From positions 1 through 7,258 of the forward strand of contig CAJJXN010000071.1 in NCBI GenBank assembly GCA_905197115.1: a stretch of DNA of 7,258 nucleotides. Direction: 5' to 3'. How positions within the stretch are numbered: the first letter of the stretch is position 1; each line of letters opens with the position of its first letter. Source of the stretch: an uncultured Bacillota bacterium. Its GTDB lineage: Bacteria; Bacillota_I; Bacilli_A; RFN20; CAG-631. The notes beneath the pieces are model-generated. The model worked only from the letters and a program-made list of their open reading frames with translations, was not told where the DNA came from and ran no database searches. Of this stretch, positions 1 to 6,841 are shown piece by piece. The position numbers and the translations under genes were made by a program.

Positions 1-58
1 CCCCCCCGCCGACCCTCTGCTTGTAAGGCAGATGCTCTCCCAGCTGAGCTAAACACCC
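1..58 (-). tRNA. tRNA-Val (anticodon TAC), 3' part missing at the window edge
   Basis: Read on the minus strand from 58, the sequence gives a 7-nt acceptor strand GGGTGTT, TA, a D-arm GCTC/GAGC around AGCTGGGA, and an anticodon stem TCTGC/GCAGA enclosing CTTACAA. The anticodon is therefore TAC, which reads valine GUA codons. The variable loop GGGTC and the T-stem 5' strand GGCGG follow. The T-loop should then begin with TTC, but the window ends in a run of G (positions 1-7 are all C on the plus strand). The T-loop, T-stem 3' strand and acceptor 3' strand are missing, and the last few bases are suspect. The isotype call is secure and the 3' end is not usable. A sigma-A promoter lies just upstream. 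Confidence 0.9.
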
Positions 59-76
59 ATACCACTGCGCTTATTT

Positions 77-105
77 AATATACCAAAAAACAATATTATT
101 GTCAA
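77..105 (-). promoter_or_regulatory. Sigma-A promoter of the tRNA-Val gene
   Basis: On the minus strand there is a perfect -35 TTGACA (100-105), a 17-bp spacer and a -10 TATATT (77-82). TGG directly precedes the -10, giving an extended -10. Transcription should start near 70, about 12 nt before the mature tRNA 5' end at 58. It sits after the gerW terminator, so the tRNA is its own unit (possibly the first of a tRNA cluster beyond the window). Confidence 0.85.
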
Positions 106-128
106 TACTTTTAAATTATTTTTTTTTA

Positions 129-170
129 AAAAAATAAATCCATTTATTCATTCAAAAAATAAATGGATTT
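129..170 (-). terminator. Rho-independent terminator after gerW
   Basis: A 13-bp inverted repeat (136-148 with 158-170, 9-nt loop) begins 7 nt past the gerW stop codon. On the minus strand it is followed by ATTTTTTT. The stem is AT-rich with a CC/GG core. It ends the ytfI-gerW unit before the tRNA promoter. Confidence 0.8.
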
Positions 171-176
171 TTATAT

Positions 177-536
177 TTATTTTATAATATCTTTCATCGT
201 ATCAAACACTTTATCTAAAAGAAAACCATTCTTTTCTATTTTCATAATTTTGACTTTTCCTTTATTTAAGATAATTAATGCGGTAGGTGTAATACTAACT
301 CCGCCACCGGTTCCACCACCAAAAGGATAAAGTTCTTCTGAATACTCTTCTTTATCATTTCTTGATGGAATTTCGCTACCTCCCACTCCAAACCCACAGC
401 TTACTTTAGTTAAAGGGATGGCAATACTTTTATCAGGAAGTAAAATGGGGGAACCGACTACTTTTCCAACATCAATTAAGTCACCCAATTGAATAATGGA
501 TGTTTTTAAGATTTCACTAATTGGATGTTCTTTCAT
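177..536 (-). CDS. gerW: GerW/YtfJ family spore protein
   Basis: This 119-aa protein belongs to the GerW (YtfJ) family of sporulation proteins. In Bacillus subtilis, GerW is made in the forespore and is needed for normal germination with some nutrients; its biochemical activity is not well defined. The family signature is clear: HPISEIL at residues 4-10, GSPILLPD at 28-35, GFGVGGSE at 48-55, and the glycine-rich PFGGGTGGGVSITP at 71-84 followed by a hydrophobic strand. It is shorter than the B. subtilis protein (about 150 aa) because the acidic or polar linker and the C-terminus are compact. No signal peptide or membrane segment is visible. The ATG at 536 is supported by AAGGAG (545-550) 8 nt upstream. 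The gene overlaps the preceding ytfI-like gene by 20 bp, so the two are probably co-transcribed, as the same pair is adjacent in B. subtilis. A terminator follows immediately. The presence of gerW implies a spore-forming host. Confidence 0.92.
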   Translation of the reverse strand: MKEHPISEILKTSIIQLGDLIDVGKVVGSPILLPDKSIAIPLTKVSCGFGVGGSEIPSRNDKEEYSEELYPFGGGTGGGVSITPTALIILNKGKVKIMKIEKNGFLLDKVFDTMKDIIK

Positions 537-993
537 GTTTGATTCTCCTTATTATAAAATAGTATTTAACAACTCTTGCAATTTTTAAAGATACTTTAGC
601 ATAAAGATAATATTTCTTTTTTTTATCACATGAAAATTGAATTTTGTTTTTAAGCAAAGATTTATTAAAACTTTTTAAGATTCCTAAACATGGATAAATA
701 TATTGTAATGCCATTGGCATATGCTCCAAAAAAGTATAATTTAAACGAATTTCTTCTATTCGTATTGATTCAATATATTTAACATCTTCTTTGTCTGCAT
801 ATTTTAATTTTTGAATAGATATTTTGTTTTTTAATAAATTTACAATTTTCTTTTCCGTTACTAAAAAAATAGGAATAGAAAAAATATAAATACCTACTAA
901 ATCATCAGCAATTAAAACTTGAACATGAATAGGAATATAAAATAATAAATCAATGATGATAAAAATGATCAAAAATATTAGAATAGCTTGCAT
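517..993 (-). CDS. YtfI-like (DUF2953-type) membrane-anchored protein
   Basis: This 158-aa protein has no known activity. It starts with a strongly hydrophobic segment (residues about 3-22, rich in Ile, Leu and Phe) that looks like a signal anchor. A lysine-rich, mostly beta- or helix-prone soluble part follows, then a basic C-terminus (residues 130-158). The assignment rests mainly on position: in Bacillus the DUF2953 gene ytfI is the direct upstream partner of ytfJ/gerW, and here the genes overlap by 20 bp. It is short for the family, and the conserved Gly/Asp-containing central motif I would expect is not evident, so it may be a divergent or reduced version. The ATG at 993 is the first possible start, since an in-frame TAA lies just upstream. 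It has no clear Shine-Dalgarno (only AAAG-like bases) and lies 12 nt beyond the upstream gene's terminator, so its own expression signals are unclear. Confidence 0.55.
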   Translation of the reverse strand: MQAILIFLIIFIIIDLLFYIPIHVQVLIADDLVGIYIFSIPIFLVTEKKIVNLLKNKISIQKLKYADKEDVKYIESIRIEEIRLNYTFLEHMPMALQYIYPCLGILKSFNKSLLKNKIQFSCDKKKKYYLYAKVSLKIARVVKYYFIIRRIKHERTSN

Positions 994-1004
994 ATCTTTA
1001 TTTT

Positions 1005-1024
1005 AAAAAACTGCCTTTGGCAGT
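1005..1024 (-). terminator. Compact rho-independent terminator after the 63-aa gene
   Basis: ACTGCC (1010-1015) and GGCAGT (1019-1024) form a 6-bp GC-rich stem with a 3-nt loop. On the minus strand a run of six T (1010-1005) follows. It lies 3 nt past the small gene's stop codon and only 12 nt before the ytfI-like start. The ytfI-gerW pair must therefore depend on readthrough or on an unrecognised promoter. Confidence 0.75.
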
Positions 1025-1027
1025 CTT

Positions 1028-1219
1028 TTATTTGGAATTTCGATTACGACTTGAACGAACTTGTCTACGACTTTGAGATTGTCTTGAACGGCTTTGTGTG
1101 TTTGCTGACAATTCTTCACTTGCTTCCATTTTTTGATTAGATGAATGACAATTATTAGATTGTGATTGCGTTCTTTGTCTACTTTGTTGATTACTTCTAT
1201 TAGATTGTCTTTGTGCCAT
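1028..1219 (-). CDS. Small, very basic Gln/Ser/Arg/Asn-rich protein, possible spore protein
   Basis: The protein has 63 residues: 16 Ser, 12 Gln, 11 Arg and 8 Asn, together about 75% of the chain. It has 13 basic and only 3 acidic residues, one Cys, no hydrophobic segment and no predicted fold. The ATG at 1219 is chosen over a TTG at 1237 because a strong ribosome site GGAGGTG (1226-1232) lies 6 nt before it and would fall inside the longer reading frame. Composition, small size, a EASEELSANTQ segment (residues 32-42) faintly like the EFASETNAQQ repeats of gamma-type small acid-soluble spore proteins, and adjacency to gerW all point to a spore-core or spore-coat role. The resemblance is weak, however, and the real germination-protease site is not intact. 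A nucleic-acid-binding tail-like protein is an equal alternative. It has its own terminator and a possible forespore promoter. It is certainly translated-looking; its function is not established. Confidence 0.65.
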   Translation of the reverse strand: MAQRQSNRSNQQSRQRTQSQSNNCHSSNQKMEASEELSANTQSRSRQSQSRRQVRSSRNRNSK

Positions 1220-1240
1220 TTTTTTCACCTCCGGCAATGA

Positions 1241-1269
1241 TAGTTTTTACGTTTTTTGATAATTTATGC
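1241..1269 (-). promoter_or_regulatory. Candidate forespore (sigma-G/F-like) promoter of the 63-aa gene
   Basis: On the minus strand GCATA (1265-1269) matches the sigma-G -35 consensus. After a 17-bp spacer, AAAACTA (1241-1247) matches the -10 pattern CATnnTA only at its A and final TA. No convincing sigma-A promoter is seen in this short gap after the jetC terminator. The leader would be very short. This is a tentative reading. Confidence 0.3.
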
Positions 1270-1270
1270 A

Positions 1271-1302
1271 AAAAAAAGAAAAGTCTCAATGAAACTTTTC
1301 TT
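1271..1302 (-). terminator. Rho-independent terminator of the jetABC operon
   Basis: A 12-bp stem (1276-1287 with 1291-1302, 3-nt loop) overlaps the jetC stop codon and is followed on the minus strand by a run of T. One pair is a G-U wobble on the minus-strand RNA but a C-A mismatch on the plus strand, which confirms the minus strand as the functional one. It closes the operon directly after jetC, leaving no room for a jetD in the same transcript. Confidence 0.85.
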
Positions 1303-4300
1303 AAACTGCGATTGAACTAATTTCGCTTTTGTCAAACCACTTAACAAATGCCGTGTTTTTACGACGAATAACACATAAATTTCGGTCAACTAAAGGTGCA
1401 ATATCACTTACTTTTTCAGGAGGTGCTACTAAAATTGCTTGTAATTTAAATTTTTTCAATAGTTCAATACTTTCTTTAATTCTTTCTGAGTCCATCTTAT
1501 TAAATGCTTCATCAAATAAAATTAATCGTGGAGTATTGCTATTTGAATCTTCCATATCAATTCGATATTCGCTTGCAATTGATGCCAAAATGGAAATATA
1601 GAAAGGTGTTTGGGTTTCCCCCCCTGATTTTGTATTCATACTATTCGCCAAACTTTGTATTGCGTTTGTTTCAATGTTATGAACGAGCAAGTCAAAATCT
1701 AAATATGTACGATAATCTGTATAACGAGCAATATTTTTATTAATAATTTCTCTTCTTTCTTCATCATTTGCTCCAGGAGCTTCTGTAACTGCCGCAAAGA
1801 ATTCATCAATTGTATCTTTATGTTTTTCATAGAAGGCAGCTGAATTAACGCGTGAATCTTGCATTAATAAATCATCCATAATCATGTCATATATTTTAAT
1901 GTATGTTAAATTTGGCTTAACTGTGAATTCATACCGATCTCGTCCAAATTGGAAATTTTTCAAAGATAAATTTAACTGATCAATTTGTTCTGTAACAGAT
2001 TCGATTGAAGATTTTAACTTAGCTAATAAATCTTCTTTAAATTGATCATATGATTTATCTTTTGCTTCCACAATTTTTTGTTGGTATTGAGGCAATTCAA
2101 TTTCTTGATATTTTGCCAAATCTTCATCAAAAGCTTTATTGGAATCATCCTCAATTTCCATTGAAACGTTAAAAGTACGCATATAATCCGTTCGACTACG
2201 ATCTAGCATTCTTTTTTTCGTTTGTAAGGTTTCTGCAATGCGTTTAGATTCAACCAATTTGCGATTAATTTGATCTTCACTAATAAATTCTAACATTTCT
2301 TGTAATTCTTCTGATACATTCTCTTTAATCCATTCAGGAGTATATTTTAATGCCAACGCTTCTTCTTTTTGTTGCAAAACTTTTTCTGCATCAGCCAATT
2401 TAACTAATTTTAATTCTTCAATTTTAGCTAATATGCTACCTTTTTCTTGAGAGTTTTGACGCAATCCATTATTAGCATAACGAAGTTCACTATCGACATC
2501 ATTAATTTTCTCTTCAATTTCATAAACATCACTCATATCAATATTTTCCATCTTATGATCAATTTCTTCTAATTCTGATTTTAAAGCATCAATATGATAG
2601 ATTTGTTTCAAATTTCCAAAATGATAATTTACATCTACAATCGATAAATTATTTAATTTTCCAATAGAAAGATAAATTTGTTCTTTTTCTGCAGTATATG
2701 CAATTTTTAAATTCAATTCATCTACTTCTTTTTGATATGTTTCAATTTGAGATTGTGTCGCTTTTTTACCAATAAATGGCGTACGCGCACGACTTACATT
2801 CATTTGTCTTGCACTGAATTGTTGATATAACATACAGGATGGAGTAATTGCACGATCATATTTATTAATATCTTCAATTTCGTCAACTTTCATTAAAGTA
2901 CCAATTAAATAATCAATATATGCACGCACATATTTATTATCCGTTTCAATTTCAGTAGCTAAAGATTGATTCATTACTTTAAATGGTGCACGTTGATAAA
3001 TTTTTTCTGTATCTAAAATCGTAACATCATAGAAACGATTTCGATTTTGATTATAAATTGCAATAGCATCTTTAAAATAAGCACTATCGACAACAAAAGA
3101 GAACTTTTGGGCACTTAAATAACATTCTAATGCTTGTTGCCATTTTTTATTTTTTATTTCCATCAAATCTGCTACGAAGCTTAATTCAATTGGTTTATGA
3201 TGCATTTGATAAAGTTCTTCTTCTATAAAGTTTTTAAATTCAATTAAATGAGAAGGATAAGATTTTTTACCATTTCTTAAAGTTTCAATTGTATTTAAAC
3301 AATTATCTCTTTGATCTGCATAAGTTTGTTTAGTTGCTTCAATTACATTGTGCATTTTGCTAAAATCGTCTTCTAAAGAAGCCACATTTTGCGTCAATTC
3401 TATAATTTGATGTTCATTGTATTTATTTAAATTATCTGCATTTAATTTTGAAAGTTCTGTTGCTTTTTCAATAACTTGATCTGCTTTAGCATAAAACATT
3501 TCTAAATCTACTTTTGCTAAATGTGCTACTTCTTCATCAAACGAATAATCTTTAATTTGATTTGCTTTACGAATAAATTCTTGGAAAGTCGCAATTAAAC
3601 GAGTAGCAGAACGACTAAATACATCTGTAATCATATCAATTTCTTTGTTGATTTGATCTTTTTGTTTACCAAATTTTTCATGTTTATTTTTGGATTCACT
3701 ATTGTCTCTTTCAACAATTAATTGGTCACGTACTTTACTCCAACTTTCTACATTTTGAGTTAATGATACTTCTTCTACACCCAAATCATCAAAACGACTT
3801 TGGTGTTTTTTAATCTCTTCATTTAAATTAACTATGTCTTTTTTCTTTTTAGCAATTTCTAGTTTAGCGACTAAAAAGTTAGCTTGTTCACATTTATTTT
3901 TATCAGCGGCATAACTTTCATAATATTCATGAATGCGTTGTAAATGATAAATTTTCTTTTCAATTTGCTTTGCTTCAACTTCTAAAGATGTATAGTTTCT
4001 CACATTTTCTTGCATCTTTTCCAAATCACTTTTAATATCATATTTTACATCGCAAACAAATTCTGTAATAAATTTACGAATATCATAAATAGGTTGAAAT
4101 GGTACTGCTTTTTTAAAGAGAGCAAAAAATCTTTGACTCAAATGTCCTAATTTTTTACGCATTTCTTCTTTATAAGTAGATAAAGAATCAGGTAATATTA
4201 CATTTCTAAATTCAGACAATGCATAATCTTTAAATACTTTATAGCTCATCGCGCGATTATTGATAATATAGCATTGTTCAGGAATTCTGCCATCATAAAT

Positions 4301-4681
4301 AAATTGATGAGACATAAGTTTATCTCCACTTACATCAAATTGCAGACCTATGACAAAAGAATCTTCTTTAATGTCATCAAAAAATTCAAGTGCCACATAA
4401 GAAGAAAATTCTCCTTCACGCATATAACGTTTATTTCCTTGCTCATCGCCACCAATTTCACCTTTTAAATAACTTATAACGGTACGACCAGATTTTTCAC
4501 TAGCGGCCTTATTAAAAGATGTACCACGCGTATCTGCCAAAATAACTAATTGAATGGCATCGACAATAGTTGATTTTCCTACTGCGTTTTTACCAGTTAA
4601 GAAATTAATATTTCCTACTTCAATTAATTCTTTACTAAATGAATGCCAATTAATTAATAAAACTTTGCGTAATGTTTTCAT
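1301..4681 (-). CDS. jetC: JetC-like SMC/MukB-type ATPase of a Wadjet/MksBEF condensin
   Basis: This 1126-aa protein is the motor subunit of a loop-extruding condensin. It should dimerise and use ATP to reel in DNA in complex with JetA and JetB. The N-terminal head has Walker A GKNAVGKST (residues 30-38) and a Q-loop glutamine (Q44). Long coiled-coil arms (about 220-490 and 690-930), rich in Lys, Glu, Gln and Leu, flank a central hinge-like region (about 500-680, with KKWQQALE near W514). A conserved FGRDRYEF segment lies near residue 910. The C-terminal head carries signature SGGE (1019-1022), Walker B LILFDE (1053-1058) and a D-loop-like NKMD. The protein is shorter than MukB (about 1490 aa) and has the size and head sequences of JetC/MksB-type proteins. 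The catalytic Asp-Glu pair is intact, so it should be an active ATPase. The start has GGAGGT 8 nt upstream and overlaps the jetB stop by 4 nt (ATGA), so translation is probably coupled. The Wadjet versus housekeeping MksB choice cannot be settled here. Confidence 0.88.
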   Translation of the reverse strand: MKTLRKVLLINWHSFSKELIEVGNINFLTGKNAVGKSTIVDAIQLVILADTRGTSFNKAASEKSGRTVISYLKGEIGGDEQGNKRYMREGEFSSYVALEFFDDIKEDSFVIGLQFDVSGDKLMSHQFIYDGRIPEQCYIINNRAMSYKVFKDYALSEFRNVILPDSLSTYKEEMRKKLGHLSQRFFALFKKAVPFQPIYDIRKFITEFVCDVKYDIKSDLEKMQENVRNYTSLEVEAKQIEKKIYHLQRIHEYYESYAADKNKCEQANFLVAKLEIAKKKKDIVNLNEEIKKHQSRFDDLGVEEVSLTQNVESWSKVRDQLIVERDNSESKNKHEKFGKQKDQINKEIDMITDVFSRSATRLIATFQEFIRKANQIKDYSFDEEVAHLAKVDLEMFYAKADQVIEKATELSKLNADNLNKYNEHQIIELTQNVASLEDDFSKMHNVIEATKQTYADQRDNCLNTIETLRNGKKSYPSHLIEFKNFIEEELYQMHHKPIELSFVADLMEIKNKKWQQALECYLSAQKFSFVVDSAYFKDAIAIYNQNRNRFYDVTILDTEKIYQRAPFKVMNQSLATEIETDNKYVRAYIDYLIGTLMKVDEIEDINKYDRAITPSCMLYQQFSARQMNVSRARTPFIGKKATQSQIETYQKEVDELNLKIAYTAEKEQIYLSIGKLNNLSIVDVNYHFGNLKQIYHIDALKSELEEIDHKMENIDMSDVYEIEEKINDVDSELRYANNGLRQNSQEKGSILAKIEELKLVKLADAEKVLQQKEEALALKYTPEWIKENVSEELQEMLEFISEDQINRKLVESKRIAETLQTKKRMLDRSRTDYMRTFNVSMEIEDDSNKAFDEDLAKYQEIELPQYQQKIVEAKDKSYDQFKEDLLAKLKSSIESVTEQIDQLNLSLKNFQFGRDRYEFTVKPNLTYIKIYDMIMDDLLMQDSRVNSAAFYEKHKDTIDEFFAAVTEAPGANDEERREIINKNIARYTDYRTYLDFDLLVHNIETNAIQSLANSMNTKSGGETQTPFYISILASIASEYRIDMEDSNSNTPRLILFDEAFNKMDSERIKESIELLKKFKLQAILVAPPEKVSDIAPLVDRNLCVIRRKNTAFVKWFDKSEISSIAV

Positions 4682-5340
4682 GAAAGAGTACCTCCAGATT
4701 CTACTTCATTTTCTTCTGTTTCTTGGTTATTTTCATATTTTTCTTTTAAAATAGTTGGAATATATTCACACAATTCTTTCATCTTATCATAAGTTACAAT
4801 ATGATTGATTGTAGGCATTATCATTATCTTCCAAGCATCCAAATCTAAAGATGTGTTTAATCTTAAAATTAAATTGAATTGTTCTAAACGACGAAAAGAA
4901 ATGCGTAAAGATTCTTTTGAAGGTCTTTTTTGAATTAAGCCTAAAATTTGCATTTTTGTAATAATATCATAAGGAGTAGTAATTACACTATTTCCTAAAG
5001 TTGTGATTGGTGCTTGTTCTTCATAAATTAGCATTAAAGAGAGCAAAATATAAGTTGTAAATGAATCAAATTTTGCTTTATTATAGCCATAAGCATTTTC
5101 AACTTTATAAATGCCATTAATTGGATCTTTAATTAAATTCCATCCCGAATAACTCAAATAATTTTCAAACACATCATAATATTTTTCCATAAAAAGAAAT
5201 TCAGGTGATGTAATCATTCTTTTTAATTGTTTATCATAAACATCTCTTAAAATAAAAGTTTTTGAAAGAAGATAGTTACAAACTCGTTTAAATTCTTCTT
5301 TTTCACTTTCATATAATTTTTCAAATTCTTCTTCAAACAT
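4678..5340 (-). CDS. jetB: JetB-like (MukE/MksE-type) condensin subunit
   Basis: This 220-aa protein fits the MukE/MksE/JetB subunit, a small winged-helix (KITE) protein that binds the kleisin and DNA in bacterial condensins. It is mostly helical. A segment around residues 95-150, YILLSLMLIYEEQ followed by ITKMQILGLIQ and LRISFRRLEQFNLI, reads like the winged-helix pair in which a conserved Arg-Arg patch aligns with DNA contacts. The last 20 or so residues form an acidic, polar tail. Family identity is inferred mainly from size and position between jetA and jetC; such proteins diverge quickly (DUF4194- or DUF6063-type families). Its ATG shares one base with the jetA stop (TAATG), and the jetC start overlaps its stop, so the three are one translationally coupled unit. 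GAGGG upstream of the start lies within the jetA 3' end. Confidence 0.75.
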   Translation of the reverse strand: MFEEEFEKLYESEKEEFKRVCNYLLSKTFILRDVYDKQLKRMITSPEFLFMEKYYDVFENYLSYSGWNLIKDPINGIYKVENAYGYNKAKFDSFTTYILLSLMLIYEEQAPITTLGNSVITTPYDIITKMQILGLIQKRPSKESLRISFRRLEQFNLILRLNTSLDLDAWKIMIMPTINHIVTYDKMKELCEYIPTILKEKYENNQETEENEVESGGTLS

Positions 5341-6734
5341 TATTTTCTACCCTCTTTCATGATAAATTTAATATTTGGAACTAAATAATTATGTATTCTT
5401 AAATAGCCTTCGTCAAATTCAACCTTAAATGGAAGTTCTTTTTCATCACCGCGAAGCATAGCCAAAATCGATAAAATAAATTCTTCATCATCCTTGATGT
5501 TTAAATCTTCCATCGTAACAATTTTTTTATTTAAAGCTTTATTAACGATAAAATCACGAATCTTACTAAGATTATATCCTTGACGAATTTTATCAAAAAT
5601 TTCATTTACATCTTCACCAGTCTTATCTTCTGTCACAATTTCAATGAGTGAAATTTCAGGAGTAATCGTAATTTCTCGTTTTGTATATAGCCCTTCTTGA
5701 TGTGCATATTCAAGCACTGACAAATCAAAATAGTCTTGCATAATGTCAACTAAATCATCGGCATCTTCTTTATGATCATTTAGTACTTTTATCAAATAAG
5801 TTATTTTTCCTTTATAACTTTCATCAATACTGATTAAATGTTTCATTTTATCGATAGAAGAAGCGGTATAATCAAATATTTTTTTATCAATTATATCCAT
5901 TTTTTCTTCGATATTTTCATAAGTTTGCAAAATATATTGATACAATTCCGTGATATGCTCGAATAACTCTGTATTATTTAAATCGGGTTTCTTCGCCTTT
6001 CCCAATTCTAACATTTTCTTACGAATCATCGTACTTCCTTGCCAATTTTTCAACATTTTGATAATTGGAGTCCGATATCTTTGAATGGAATCAAAAGTCT
6101 TATATGGATGATAAAATTTATCATGTAATTTCTCTATATATTCATTAAAGTGAATTCGCACAACATCATTTAAATCAATGTTTTCAGAAATTCTTTGTTC
6201 AATACTTCTCACACCATAATATAAATTCGATAATGATTCATTTAATCGTTCTGTACTCTTATAAGCAGATTGTAATGCATTGTAGTAATCATTACTTTCT
6301 GTATCCGCCATCTTTAAAGCTGCATATACGCTATAGACCATCGAGTTATATTCGGTTTCAGCACCTTCTGAAAGAGCATACAAAAAATTAATTGCCATAC
6401 TTGCATAGGCAGGCACAGCGATATATTCTTCAAATGAATTTTTAGCGTTAAAATCAATATTTATCCATCCATAATCTCTTAATTTTCGGATTACAAAATA
6501 AGCTTTACTAGTTATATTTTCTAAATCTTCCGCATCAATAAGTTCTTCTTCATCTAAATTAGCTTCCTTTATTTTATTTTCTAAGGCAATTGTTATTCTT
6601 CGAACCAAATCATCTCTTGTTAGATAAAGATCTTGTCGAATCGCTCTACGAAGAACAAATAAAGCCGATACATATAAATCTCTATTTTTAGAAACTAATA
6701 GATTGAAAAAAGAGGCAGGGAGAGGTTCAAACAT
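5340..6734 (-). CDS. jetA: JetA-like (MukF/MksF-type) kleisin subunit
   Basis: This 464-aa protein is the first gene of the operon and fits the kleisin that bridges the JetC heads and carries JetB. The N-terminus, with ASFFNLLVSKNRDLYVSALF (residues 7-26) and LTRDDLVRRI nearby, has the pattern of the JetA family (formerly DUF5716, from memory) and reads as a winged-helix domain. A long helical middle region (about 130-330, with several Leu/Ile heptad-like stretches) and a C-terminal domain with EISLIEIVTEDKTGEDVNEI follow. No catalytic motif, signal peptide or membrane segment is seen, as expected for a structural subunit. The ATG at 6734 is preceded by GAGGTGA (6741-6747), a good ribosome site, and a sigma-A promoter ends about 24 nt upstream. 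The stop overlaps the jetB start by one base. The family call is from sequence pattern and gene order, not from a search. Confidence 0.78.
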   Translation of the reverse strand: MFEPLPASFFNLLVSKNRDLYVSALFVLRRAIRQDLYLTRDDLVRRITIALENKIKEANLDEEELIDAEDLENITSKAYFVIRKLRDYGWINIDFNAKNSFEEYIAVPAYASMAINFLYALSEGAETEYNSMVYSVYAALKMADTESNDYYNALQSAYKSTERLNESLSNLYYGVRSIEQRISENIDLNDVVRIHFNEYIEKLHDKFYHPYKTFDSIQRYRTPIIKMLKNWQGSTMIRKKMLELGKAKKPDLNNTELFEHITELYQYILQTYENIEEKMDIIDKKIFDYTASSIDKMKHLISIDESYKGKITYLIKVLNDHKEDADDLVDIMQDYFDLSVLEYAHQEGLYTKREITITPEISLIEIVTEDKTGEDVNEIFDKIRQGYNLSKIRDFIVNKALNKKIVTMEDLNIKDDEEFILSILAMLRGDEKELPFKVEFDEGYLRIHNYLVPNIKFIMKEGRK

Positions 6735-6757
6735 TTTACGTCACCTCGATATTTTTT

Positions 6758-6787
6758 ATTATAACATTAAACATTAAAAAAACACAA
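6758..6787 (-). promoter_or_regulatory. Sigma-A promoter of the jetABC operon
   Basis: On the minus strand a perfect -10 TATAAT (6758-6763) is preceded by TGT, an extended -10. An 18-bp spacer leads to a partial -35 TTGTGT (6782-6787). Transcription should start near 6751, about 17 nt before the jetA ATG. The strong -10 with a weak -35 suggests moderate constitutive expression. No obvious operator overlaps it. Confidence 0.7.
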
Positions 6788-6797
6788 TAAAAAAGGC

Positions 6798-6838
6798 AAA
6801 AAATAAAACCCGAACGGCCACTGCCCCGTTCGGGTTTT
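6798..6838 (-). terminator. Strong GC-rich rho-independent terminator upstream of jetA
   Basis: A perfect 13-bp stem (6805-6817 with 6826-6838) has the core CCCGAACGG/CCGTTCGGG and an 8-nt loop. On the minus strand it is followed by TTTT, A and TTTTTT; on the plus strand the T run is short. It ends transcripts coming from the right end and lies directly before the jetABC promoter, so it either insulates the operon or attenuates readthrough into it. Confidence 0.88.
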
Positions 6839-6841
6839 ACT

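Noticed and set aside
1329..1743. Plus-strand open frames inside jetC (also near 4274-4754)
   Set aside because: They are antisense to a well-supported ATPase gene with intact motifs and have no ribosome sites.
177..6734. Mobile element or CRISPR array
   Set aside because: No direct repeats, terminal inverted repeats, transposase or integrase frames are seen.
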